A DNA stretch of 7,788 nucleotides from CABRXV01 sp900754955 (GCA_902475005.1 CABRXV010000088.1:1-7788), one strand, 5' to 3'; positions 1 to 5,686 are shown, counted from the first letter of the stretch. Notes: a model not told the origin generated them from the sequence alone. Made by a program: numbers and translations.

Positions 1-459
1 CACGTGGTCGCCGTAGATTTTGAGCTGGTCGGTGGTCTGCGGCGCGCCGAGCCCCTGGAGGCGCGGTGGGCGGTCGCCCGACAGCACGATGAGCGGCACT
101 CGCGAGGTTTCGGCCTCGATCACCGCCGGGTAGTAGTTCGCCGGCGCCGTGCCTGACGTGCACACGAGCACGCACGGCCTGCCGCTCGCCTTCGCGATCC
201 CCAGGCCGAAAAACGCCGCCCCGCGTTCGTCAACGTCGACGAACAGCCGCAGCCTATCGGGGTAACGCCTGCTCATCTCGAACGCCGCCATGGCGAGCGC
301 CGTCGAGCGGGAGCCGGGGCTCACCACCACGTCGCGCACGCCGCAGCGCGCAAGTTCGTCGAAGAACGCCGCCGTCCAGAGCGCCGCGGTTTGCTCGTGC
401 GTCGGGAAACCCTCTTGCAGCTCTTCCCGAGCCGAGCTCGCGTCGTTCGCGTTACGCAT
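1..459 (-). CDS. menD: MenD, SEPHCHC synthase (2-succinyl-5-enolpyruvyl-6-hydroxy-3-cyclohexene-1-carboxylate synthase), N-terminal part
   Basis: Thiamine-diphosphate enzyme that joins isochorismate with the succinic semialdehyde unit derived from 2-oxoglutarate, the second step of classical menaquinone synthesis, in the cytoplasm. Only the first 153 codons are present; the frame is still open at base 1. Seen in the translation: SPGSRS at residues 47-52, a DERG motif at 77-80 whose Glu78 matches the ThDP-activating glutamate of MenD, then TSGTA (101-105), a YYPAVIEA stretch (109-116) and GDRPP (128-132), all in the order expected for the N-terminal ThDP-binding domain. The ATG at 459 overlaps the menF stop by 8 bp, with a GGAGG-like sequence about 14 bp upstream inside menF, so the two genes are almost certainly one operon. 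The first 20 or so residues are poorly conserved, so a slightly different start is possible. The family call is secure. Confidence 0.95.
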   Translation of the reverse strand, partial: MRNANDASSAREELQEGFPTHEQTAALWTAAFFDELARCGVRDVVVSPGSRSTALAMAAFEMSRRYPDRLRLFVDVDERGAAFFGLGIAKASGRPCVLVCTSGTAPANYYPAVIEAETSRVPLIVLSGDRPPRLQGLGAPQTTDQLKIYGDHV

Positions 460-1723
460 GGCTTTCGCCGTCCCCTCCGTCGAACGCGCTCAGCACCGTC
501 TTGAGCTTGAGGTCGATCTCATCGAATTCCGCATCGGCGTCGCTGCCCTCGACGATGCCGCAGCCCGCGTACACCCAGCCGATCTCGCCGTCGAACACGC
601 CCGTGCGCAGCGCCACCGCGAACTCGCCGTCGCCCGCGCCGTTCACGAATCCCGCCGCGCCCGCGTACAGACCGCGGTTGTACTTCTCGATGCTTCTGAT
701 GAGCATCTTCGCCTCACCGACCGGCGCGCCGCTCGTCGCCGGCGTGGGGTGCAGATCTTCCACGAGCGACATGAGGCTCACGCCCTCAAGCATGTTCGCC
801 CGCGCAGGCGTGTGCAGGTGCTGCACGTGGGCGAGGCTCATGATGCGCGGCTCCGCGGGCACGTCGACGCTGTAGCACGTGCGGTCGAGCACGCTGCGGA
901 TGAACTGCACCACGTAATCGTGCTCGGCGCGGTTCTTCTCGTCAGCCATGAGCTCGGCGGCAAGGCGCGCACGCTCCCGCTCGTCCGCGCCGGCGGGGCA
1001 CGTCCCCGCGAGGCACATCGACTCGACCTCGACGCCGCGCTTGCGCACGAGCAGCTCGGGCGTGCAGCCGCAGAAGAACACGTCGGCGTAGCGGTACATG
1101 ATCACCGTGCCGCGGGCGTCGCCGTCGATCAAGTTGACGAGCAGGTCCTTCGACGAGAACGGATGCGCCGCCACGAGCTTCTGGCGCCGCGAAAGCACCA
1201 CCTTGCGCACGCGGCCGCCGCGGATCGCCTCGAGCGCCGACGCTACCGCTTCTCTCCACGCTTCGCGCGCGTCGCGCTCGATCGTGTAGGGAATGCTCGC
1301 GCGCGCACGACGCGGCGCATGCGCGCACATGCGCACGAAGCGATCGACGCGGCCCGCGTACACGGGTCCGAGCGAGTTCACCTGCAGGAAGCTGCCCTGT
1401 TCGTTCTCGAGGAGAACCACTTCGGGCAGCATGAAGCGCAGACGCGGAAACGAACCGAGGAGCTCATCGGGGGGCGCGGGGTTCTCAGCGTCGAAGCGGT
1501 TGAACGAGAAGAACACCACGGGCTCGTCGACCGTGCCCGCCGCATAGTCGTATTCGACGTCGTCAAGCGACGGAAGAGCAATGCAGCGACCAAGCCCCAT
1601 GAAGCGCACGGGACGCTCCTTCGCGTAGAAGACGAACTGGTCGGTGAAGCCCTTCTGCAGCACGCAGAACGCATCGACGATGTCGGCGTCAATCGGCACC
1701 GTGGCGGAATAAATCTTGGTCAT
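452..1723 (-). CDS. menF: MenF, menaquinone-specific isochorismate synthase
   Basis: Converts chorismate to isochorismate, the entry step of menaquinone synthesis, with Mg2+. The 423-residue product is a chorismate-binding-family enzyme. Its N-terminal half is variable; from about residue 160 the catalytic core follows: KVVLSRRQK (174-182, holding the family's water-activating lysine region), FFCGCTPELLVR (216-227), LAGTCPAGA (238-246), an EH pair at 267-268, LHPTPATSG (324-332), YNRGLYAGAAG (348-358) and the YAGCGIVEGSD block starting at 385. Anthranilate and aminodeoxychorismate synthases share this fold, but the immediately following menD settles the role. I chose the ATG at 1723: an in-frame start at 1855 would add a low-complexity Arg-rich leader overlapping the promoter and the upstream terminator's edge. 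GGAG lies 12 bp before 1723. A long open frame antisense to this gene is a GC-rich artefact. Confidence 0.95.
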   Translation of the reverse strand: MTKIYSATVPIDADIVDAFCVLQKGFTDQFVFYAKERPVRFMGLGRCIALPSLDDVEYDYAAGTVDEPVVFFSFNRFDAENPAPPDELLGSFPRLRFMLPEVVLLENEQGSFLQVNSLGPVYAGRVDRFVRMCAHAPRRARASIPYTIERDAREAWREAVASALEAIRGGRVRKVVLSRRQKLVAAHPFSSKDLLVNLIDGDARGTVIMYRYADVFFCGCTPELLVRKRGVEVESMCLAGTCPAGADERERARLAAELMADEKNRAEHDYVVQFIRSVLDRTCYSVDVPAEPRIMSLAHVQHLHTPARANMLEGVSLMSLVEDLHPTPATSGAPVGEAKMLIRSIEKYNRGLYAGAAGFVNGAGDGEFAVALRTGVFDGEIGWVYAGCGIVEGSDADAEFDEIDLKLKTVLSAFDGGDGESHA

Positions 1724-1775
1724 GACGGTAGAAGGCTCCGTTTCTCGTGCGGTTTCGAAAAGCCCCGCAGGGCAT

Positions 1776-1791
1776 CCGCACGATTCTACCA
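1776..1791 (-). promoter_or_regulatory. Putative menFD promoter (extended -10)
   Basis: Reading the minus strand, TGG followed by TAGAAT (1788-1783) makes an extended -10 element about 60 bp before the menF ATG and downstream of the terminator of the previous gene. No convincing -35 hexamer is seen at 16-18 bp. The predicted transcript would begin near 1776 and open with a short hairpin (GCCC/GGGC, 1773-1762) followed by UUUU. That could stabilise the 5' end or weakly attenuate, or be chance in GC-rich DNA. Confidence 0.4.
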
Positions 1792-1866
1792 CGCGGCGGA
1801 AACGCACCGACCGCCCCGCCCTCGGCCGCTGTGATCGGGCGTCGCGAGCCCGCATGCGGACGCATG

Positions 1867-1896
1867 AAAAAAGGGAGCCGACCGAAGCCGACTCCC
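1867..1896 (-). terminator. Rho-independent terminator of the NrdD-tail-like gene
   Basis: On the minus strand a 10-bp stem (1896-1887 with 1882-1873, two G-U wobbles) closes a UUCG tetraloop set in C(UUCG)G context, followed directly by six U (1872-1867). It sits 31 bp past the stop at 1928, so it ends that gene and separates it from menF. Confidence 0.93.
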
Positions 1897-1927
1897 TCAG
1901 CGAAAGGCGATGCTGTTCTGCGTGCTG

Positions 1928-2290
1928 CTAGCAGCCCTTGGCGCAGCGGGCCGCCGTCGGCACCGCATGCTTCACGCGGTCATGCTCTTCGGCGCGCTTG
2001 GCGTCGTTGAAGCGATCGAGCGTGCCCACGAGGTAGCCCGTGATGCGGCGGATACGGTCGAACTTGGCCGGCGCCAGGCCGTAGTGGATGCCCACGTCTT
2101 CGCCGTCGACGTCGAGCGTCAGGCTCTCGATCGTACCGTGCGGGAACTTGTCGTAGCCGCGCTTCAGATACGCGCGCATCTCGTTCTCGCTCACGTGCGC
2201 GTCGTCCTCGTGCGCGTAGTTCACGATGAACTGGACGCCGTCGATCTGCGTCTTCTCAACGGGAAACGTTGCCGTGCTGCTCTTCTCCAT
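1928..2290 (-). CDS. Small protein with an NrdD-like C-terminal glycyl-radical tail
   Basis: A 120-residue soluble protein. Residues 81-108 closely resemble the extreme C-terminus of class III (anaerobic) ribonucleoside-triphosphate reductase NrdD: RRITGYL (81-87), then a DRFND segment (92-96), AKRAEEHDRVKH (97-108). In E. coli NrdD the matching RRVCGYLG segment carries the radical glycine, which would be Gly85 here. The approximately 600-residue catalytic barrel is absent, and no Cys precedes Gly85, so NrdD's zinc-cysteine module is missing too; instead C116 and C120 lie at the very end. Residues 10-75 are an unrecognised mixed alpha/beta region. I chose the ATG at 2290 because the AAAAAGGGG ribosome-binding site lies 9 bp before it; the ATG at 2296 is only 3 bp from it. 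The gene has its own promoter and terminator, so it is a single-gene unit. It cannot reduce nucleotides by itself; a spare-radical-domain, sensor or NrdD-accessory role is inference. Confidence 0.8.
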   Translation of the reverse strand: MEKSSTATFPVEKTQIDGVQFIVNYAHEDDAHVSENEMRAYLKRGYDKFPHGTIESLTLDVDGEDVGIHYGLAPAKFDRIRRITGYLVGTLDRFNDAKRAEEHDRVKHAVPTAARCAKGC

Positions 2291-2328
2291 GATCATTCGC
2301 CCCTTTTTGCTTTCGTAAAACCAACTCG

Positions 2329-2359
2329 ATTGTAGCACTCACGCTACATCTTGGTGCAA
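2329..2359 (-). promoter_or_regulatory. Putative promoter of the NrdD-tail-like gene with overlapping inverted repeat
   Basis: On the minus strand a TTGCAC -35 (2359-2354) and a TACAAT -10 (2334-2329) are spaced 19 bp, with TGC in front of the -10 giving an extended -10. The 16-bp inverted repeat gtagc-n6-gctac (2332-2347) covers the spacer and the edge of the -10, the position of a repressor operator. It does not match the NrdR-box consensus I know. Confidence 0.5.
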
Positions 2360-2375
2360 CTTCTCTTTTTCTTCC

Positions 2376-2395
2376 CATATCTTGTTACCGATATG
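2376..2395. promoter_or_regulatory. 20-bp perfect inverted repeat in the divergent intergenic region (operator candidate)
   Basis: Arms catatc (2376-2381) and gatatg (2390-2395) are perfect 6-bp reverse complements around an 8-bp centre. The element lies upstream of the minus-strand promoter and overlaps the -35 of a possible plus-strand promoter, so it is well placed for a dimeric regulator of either direction. It is AT-rich in GC-rich surroundings. The regulator is unknown. Confidence 0.4.
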
Positions 2396-2410
2396 ATACT
2401 GAAATTATAG
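2382..2410 (+). promoter_or_regulatory. Putative promoter for the plus-strand lipoprotein genes
   Basis: TTGTTA (2382-2387) and TTATAG (2405-2410) are separated by exactly 17 bp in a locally AT-rich patch. It would give a leader of nearly 200 nt before the ATG at 2611. No better promoter was seen closer to the gene. The region 2411-2530 holds no gene I can support. Confidence 0.4.
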
Positions 2411-2530
2411 CATTAAGGCATTCAGGAAGACGGCGAGAAAGATCGCGAACGGCGCGAAAACACACAAAGCGGCTGCACGGCCTGCTCATCCCCAACGAGC
2501 GCCTGAGGAAGCGAAGCGCAAGTCCGCCTC

Positions 2531-2573
2531 CCCATCGCATTTGTTGCGCAACAGATTCCGGAAATCCGATGGG
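2531..2573 (+). repeat. Nested palindromes in the leader of the lipoprotein gene
   Basis: Outer 7-bp arms cccatcg (2531-2537) and cgatggg (2567-2573) enclose a perfect 12-bp palindrome tgttgcgcaaca (2542-2553) and an 8-bp palindrome ttccggaa (2556-2563). As RNA this could fold as a three-way structure 25 bp ahead of the ribosome-binding site; as DNA it could be one or two operators. Arms and positions are read directly; function is inference. Confidence 0.45.
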
Positions 2574-2610
2574 ACAATCGCCGTATGGACACCGAAGAAA
2601 GGAGCTGAAC

Positions 2611-3282
2611 ATGAAACCCCTGCCTTGGAGAATCGGAGCCCTCGCAGCAAGCGCAACCCTAGCCTGCTGCCTCCTCGGCTGTTCCTCGCAACCAGCAGAG
2701 CAGCAGGAGCCGCAAGAAGAACCGGCAGCGCAGGAAGAGCAGGAGCAGAGCAGCCAGGCGACTCTTGTGGGAGCATTTCACCCCCTCACGGGAATGAACG
2801 AGCCCTCCGAGTACACCGGCACCCCTGAGGAAATAGAGCAGGCCCGAGCCAACCTCGTCGCCAGCGAAGCCGATGACGACGAAAAAACGATCTTCATCGC
2901 ACTTCGCGTGGCGGCTGACGACAGGGAGAATATAAACCTGGGCGTCATCAACGGAAATATGCGCGGCGCCACCGTATCCGCCGCAGAACTCACCGTAGAC
3001 GGGATCAACTCATACGGGGACATCTACGGGCTGAACACCAGAGACTACTTCGACACGCTTTCCCGAATCGGCTATCACGACGGCGCTGAAAGCGGCGAGC
3101 TCCTCGGCGGTTCGGGAGACGTCTACAACGCGATCTTCCTCTTCACCATCAGCAACAACGATTATGAAAAGGGCACCGAAGCGCACCTTGAATGGGGCGA
3201 TTTCAGCATCGACTTCAGCATGTCCGACATCCAGGAAGTCGACAGCCCCCTCGCAATGGTAGAAACCCTCCAAAACGCCTAG
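2611..3282 (+). CDS. Secreted lipoprotein of unknown function
   Basis: A 223-residue protein with a clear lipoprotein signal: basic N-terminus, hydrophobic core (residues 8-22) and lipobox LLGC ending at Cys24, so it should be lipidated and anchored on the outer face of the membrane. Residues 25-48 form a Gln/Glu/Ala/Pro-rich linker. The remaining roughly 170 residues are acidic, contain no further Cys, and appear beta-rich near the end (segments around VYNAIFLFTIS and WGDFSIDFSM), suggesting an immunoglobulin-like or similar beta-sandwich domain; I do not recognise the family. The ATG at 2611 is chosen over the in-frame ATG at 2569 because AAAGGAG (2598-2604) lies 6 bp before it and the lipobox is then at a normal distance. 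It is followed 82 bp later by another small envelope gene on the same strand, probably co-transcribed. Base composition looks less GC-rich than the flanking genes, compatible with, but not proof of, recent acquisition. Confidence 0.9.
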   Translation: MKPLPWRIGALAASATLACCLLGCSSQPAEQQEPQEEPAAQEEQEQSSQATLVGAFHPLTGMNEPSEYTGTPEEIEQARANLVASEADDDEKTIFIALRVAADDRENINLGVINGNMRGATVSAAELTVDGINSYGDIYGLNTRDYFDTLSRIGYHDGAESGELLGGSGDVYNAIFLFTISNNDYEKGTEAHLEWGDFSIDFSMSDIQEVDSPLAMVETLQNA

Positions 3283-3364
3283 CGATTCCCTTAACGCAAG
3301 CCGCATTAAAGCACCGCAAAACAGACCATCAGTCAAATTAATCCATCGAGGAAAGGATTGCACC

Positions 3365-3646
3365 GTGGGCAATGAGCGCAACGAAACGGCTTCCGATAAC
3401 GAAAAAGACGGCAAAAGCGAATCGTCAGGCATCGGAGATAAGATCGCAGGGCTTGGCTGCCTTATCGTGCTGCTTCTCATTATCGGAGGATGCAGCAGCA
3501 TGTGTTCGGCGGGAAGCAGCTCCCATCGGGACTACTCAACCGAAGAAACCGCCGAGTTTCTTCACAACATAGATACTCCAGGAACTTCGGAGTACAACTG
3601 GTACCACGATGAATACCTGCCGGATAACGACTATCCGCAGGATTAG
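3365..3646 (+). CDS. Small membrane-anchored or lipoprotein-like hypothetical protein
   Basis: A 93-residue protein starting at GTG 3365, supported by AAAGGA (3352-3357) 7 bp upstream. The first 26 residues are hydrophilic and charged, followed by one hydrophobic segment (about 27-42) that ends in IGGC, a lipobox-like sequence with Cys43; further Cys at 32 and 47. Residues 50-93 are acidic and rich in Asp, Glu, Tyr, Ser and His. It is either a single-pass membrane protein with an acidic exported tail or a lipoprotein with an unusually long N-region. No family recognised. It lies in the same orientation as the lipoprotein gene 82 bp upstream and ahead of a strong terminator, so the two likely form an operon. 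Confidence 0.82.
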   Translation: MGNERNETASDNEKDGKSESSGIGDKIAGLGCLIVLLLIIGGCSSMCSAGSSSHRDYSTEETAEFLHNIDTPGTSEYNWYHDEYLPDNDYPQD

Positions 3647-3659
3647 ACAACATCATGGA

Positions 3660-3699
3660 AAAGGCCCTCTTGCCTGCTTCTTGAGGCAAGAGGGCCTTT
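3660..3699. terminator. Bidirectional rho-independent terminator
   Basis: Perfect 15-bp inverted repeat (3660-3674 with 3685-3699) with a 10-nt loop. The stem ends in AAA/TTT, and T-rich sequence continues on both strands. It lies 13 bp after the plus-strand stop at 3646 and 22 bp past the minus-strand stop at 3722, so it serves converging transcripts. Confidence 0.95.
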
Positions 3700-3721
3700 C
3701 GCTTTCGGAGCGCCTGCGTTC

Positions 3722-3997
3722 CTAGATCTTGTACATGAACTGGAAGACGTCCTCGCGCTGGATGATCACCTGCACACCGAGCTCCTCGCCCACGGCGGCG
3801 AGCTTCTCCTGCACGGTGTTGAAGTCGCACTCCTCAGGCGCAAGCGTCACGAGCATGGTCATCGAGAAGATCTCGCCTTCGCCCAGAATGGTCTGGCTGA
3901 TGTCGTCGATGTTCGCCTTGCACTCCGAAAGCGTGGTGGCGACCGCCGCCACGATGCCGCTGCGGTCCTTGCCGAGAACAGAAACAACGCACTTCAT
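3722..3997 (-). CDS. ACT-domain protein (UPF0237-like)
   Basis: A 91-residue stand-alone ACT domain, the small beta-alpha-beta fold that binds amino acids or other small ligands, usually as a dimer. The N-terminal VLGKDRSGIVAAVATTL (about 6-22) and the NIDDISQTI stretch (about 28-36) match the UPF0237 group of single-domain ACT proteins, and the whole protein is one domain of the family's usual length. The ATG at 3997 has AAGGA 8 bp upstream; an in-frame start at 4027 would add ten non-conserved residues. The ligand and partner are not known from sequence. In other genomes the family often sits beside a DUF711/UPF0210 gene, which is not seen here. It ends at the bidirectional terminator. Confidence 0.9.
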   Translation of the reverse strand: MKCVVSVLGKDRSGIVAAVATTLSECKANIDDISQTILGEGEIFSMTMLVTLAPEECDFNTVQEKLAAVGEELGVQVIIQREDVFQFMYKI

Positions 3998-4059
3998 TGA
4001 AGGATTCCTTTCATCCCCGCCGACCATCGTTGCGGCAGGATCGCAGATGGGATGTCACC

Positions 4060-4072
4060 GAAAAGCAGTATA
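4060..4072 (-). promoter_or_regulatory. Putative promoter of the ACT-domain gene
   Basis: Minus-strand TATACT (4072-4067) is a good -10, about 70 bp before the ATG at 3997. No good -35 lies at 17 bp (TGCGCA at 18 bp is weak), so this rests on the -10 alone. It follows the folE stop, and folE read-through is an alternative. Confidence 0.4.
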
Positions 4073-4073
4073 C

Positions 4074-4155
4074 GCGATTCGCCGCGCAGATGCGCACAAG
4101 CGCGGCAGCCGTCGATTCGAAACCGACGCACGGGGCGAATCGCCGCACCGGTGCG
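4074..4155. repeat. Cluster of inverted repeats between folE and the ACT gene
   Basis: A 10-bp perfect inverted repeat (gcgattcgcc 4074-4083 with ggcgaatcgc 4134-4143) encloses a near-perfect hairpin centred on ttcgaa at about 4109-4127. A 12-bp palindrome cgcaccggtgcg lies at 4144-4155 just after the folE stop. No U-tract follows any of them, so they are not standard terminators; they could be a folE 3' end or a structured leader. Confidence 0.45.
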
Positions 4156-4163
4156 TGCAGCAC

Positions 4164-4727
4164 CTACGAGCGCAGGATGAGCGACAGCGCCTCGGCGCGC
4201 GTGGCCTGGCTCTTCTCGAAGGCGCCGCGCACGGCGCTCGTGATGGTCTTGGCGCCAGGCTTCTTCACGCCGCGCATGCTCATGCACAGGTGCTCAGCCT
4301 CGATAACCACGATCACGCCCTGCGGGTTGAGCTCGGCGATGAGCGTGTCGGCCACCTGCGCCGTCAGACGCTCCTGCACCTGGGGGCGCTTGGCGAATGC
4401 CTCCACGAGACGCGCGAGCTTCGACAGACCGCAGATGCGTCCGTCGGCGGCGGGGATGTAGGCCACATGCGCCTTGCCGAAGAACGGCACGAGATGATGC
4501 TCGCACATCGAGTAGAAGGGGATGTCGCGCACGAGCACCATCTCCTCGTGATGCTCGTCGAACGTCGTCTCGAAATGGCGCGCGGGATCCTCCGTGAGCC
4601 CCGCGAACACCTCCTCGTACATGCGGGCGACGCGCGCCGGCGTCTCAAGCAGCCCCTCGCGCGCGGGGTCCTCCCCGATGCCCTCCAGAATGAGGCGCAC
4701 GCCCTCTTCGATCTTCGCTTTGTCCAT
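4164..4727 (-). CDS. folE: GTP cyclohydrolase I
   Basis: Cytoplasmic zinc enzyme that converts GTP to 7,8-dihydroneopterin triphosphate and formate, the first step of tetrahydrofolate synthesis; the product can also feed queuosine-type pathways. The 187-residue length is normal for the bacterial type I enzyme. Seen: an N-terminal helical region with GLLETPARVARMYEE (25-39), the signature SMCEHHLVPF (73-82) with zinc ligands Cys75 and His78, GLSKLARLV (100-108), and the second signature ending EHLCMSMRG (145-153) with third zinc ligand Cys148. All three metal ligands and the catalytic His77 are present. A GAGGGG sequence is only 2 bp from the ATG and GGAAAG is 12 bp away, so the ribosome-binding site is not ideal, but the start fits the family. 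No other folate genes are in the window. It lies 67 bp after the exonuclease gene in the same orientation. Confidence 0.97.
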   Translation of the reverse strand: MDKAKIEEGVRLILEGIGEDPAREGLLETPARVARMYEEVFAGLTEDPARHFETTFDEHHEEMVLVRDIPFYSMCEHHLVPFFGKAHVAYIPAADGRICGLSKLARLVEAFAKRPQVQERLTAQVADTLIAELNPQGVIVVIEAEHLCMSMRGVKKPGAKTITSAVRGAFEKSQATRAEALSLILRS

Positions 4728-4796
4728 AACCCCTCGTCTTTCCTGTCAAGCGCCCCGCCGCGCGCGGCGCCGTATGCCTGTATCTTACCGCGCGAT

Positions 4797-5660
4797 CTAC
4801 AGCGCGATCTCGAGCCCCACAGGGCAGTGATCGCTGCCGAACACCTCGGAATAGATGCTCGCCGCCTCCACCTTCGGCACGAGCGCATCACTCACGAGGA
4901 AGTAATCGATGCGCCACCCCGCGTTGTTCTTCCGGGCGTTGAAGCGGTAGCTCCACCAGCTGTAAGCGCCCGTCAGGTCGGGATGAAGGCGACGGAACGT
5001 GTCGGCGAAGCCCGCATCGAGCAGCTCGGTGAACTTGCCGCGCTCCTCGTCGGAGAAGCCCGCGTTGCCGCGATTGGGCCCAGGGTTCTTGAGGTCGATC
5101 TCCTGATGAGCCACGTTGAAGTCGCCGCACATGACCACGGGCTTCGGCACAGCGAGCTCGCCCGCCGCCGACAGCGGCAGCTCGGCCGGGTCGACGCCCG
5201 CGCCGCTGCCCCGCTCACCCGCGCGCTCGATCGGCACGCCCGCAGGCAGCGCGCCCTGCTCGAGCCCCTTGCAGAAATCGCGGAACGCATCGTCCCACGC
5301 CATGCGGTGGTCGATGCGCGCCAGCTCGTTCTGTGCGTTCGGCGTGTACACGTCGACGAACCAGAAGTCGTCGAACTCCGCCGCCACGATGCGCCCCTCG
5401 CGATCGAGCTCGTCGACCCCGAGACCGTGCAGCACACGTGCAGGCTGCTCCTTGCAGAACACCGCCGTGCCCGCGTAGCCCTTCTTCTCGGCGTAGCTCC
5501 AGTACTGATGGTAGCCGGGAAGCTCGAGGTCTACCTGGCCAGCCTGGCACTTCGTCTCCTGCAAGGCGAAGACGTCGGCGCCGAACTCCGAGAAGATGCC
5601 CGCGAAATCCTTCTTGAGCACGGCTCGCAGGCCGTTGACGTTCCATGAGACGAATCGCAT
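4797..5660 (-). CDS. xth: Exonuclease III-family AP endonuclease (Xth/ExoA) with an internal insertion
   Basis: DNA base-excision-repair enzyme that cuts 5' to abasic sites and has 3'-phosphodiesterase and exonuclease activity, Mg2+ dependent. Of the 287 residues, all expected catalytic positions of the EEP fold are visible: Asn7 in WNVNG, Glu35 in LQETK, Tyr105 in VYTPNA, Asp180 and Asn182 in CGDFNVAH, Asp252 in the WRIDYFL segment, and the GSDHCPVG end with Asp277/His278. Typical relatives are about 250-270 residues; the excess is an approximately 36-residue Gly/Ala/Pro-rich segment (136-172) just before the GDFN motif. The ATG at 5660 has AAAGGA 8 bp upstream and the conserved N-terminus starts immediately; an in-frame start at 5732 adds non-conserved residues. 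It follows rlmH by 84 bp on the same strand. Confidence 0.95.
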   Translation of the reverse strand: MRFVSWNVNGLRAVLKKDFAGIFSEFGADVFALQETKCQAGQVDLELPGYHQYWSYAEKKGYAGTAVFCKEQPARVLHGLGVDELDREGRIVAAEFDDFWFVDVYTPNAQNELARIDHRMAWDDAFRDFCKGLEQGALPAGVPIERAGERGSGAGVDPAELPLSAAGELAVPKPVVMCGDFNVAHQEIDLKNPGPNRGNAGFSDEERGKFTELLDAGFADTFRRLHPDLTGAYSWWSYRFNARKNNAGWRIDYFLVSDALVPKVEAASIYSEVFGSDHCPVGLEIAL

Positions 5661-5686
5661 GATGCGGATCCTTTCGATATCGTGAG

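Noticed and set aside
290..1834. Long plus-strand open frame of 514 codons
   Set aside because: It runs antisense to menD and menF, which have clear family motifs. The product is Arg/His/Ala-rich without domains, as expected for the complement of a GC-rich gene.
2409..2828. Lys/Arg-rich plus-strand open frame through the intergenic region into the lipoprotein gene
   Set aside because: It has no ATG with a ribosome-binding site, overlaps the well-supported lipoprotein start out of frame, and shows no recognisable domain. A decayed gene remnant cannot be excluded, but there is no positive support.
4743..4748. Perfect TTGACA on the minus strand ahead of folE
   Set aside because: A -10 at the correct spacing would fall on the folE start codon (TGGACA), which is poor and would leave no leader. 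Probably coincidence.
4757..4768. 12-bp palindrome gccgcgcgcggc between xth and folE
   Set aside because: It is alternating GC without a U-tract, easily produced by chance in GC-rich spacer DNA. Not called as a terminator.
3729..5648. 639-codon plus-strand open frame
   Set aside because: It spans the reverse of three recognisable minus-strand genes and their spacers; the composition is a mirror of GC-rich codons with no domain.
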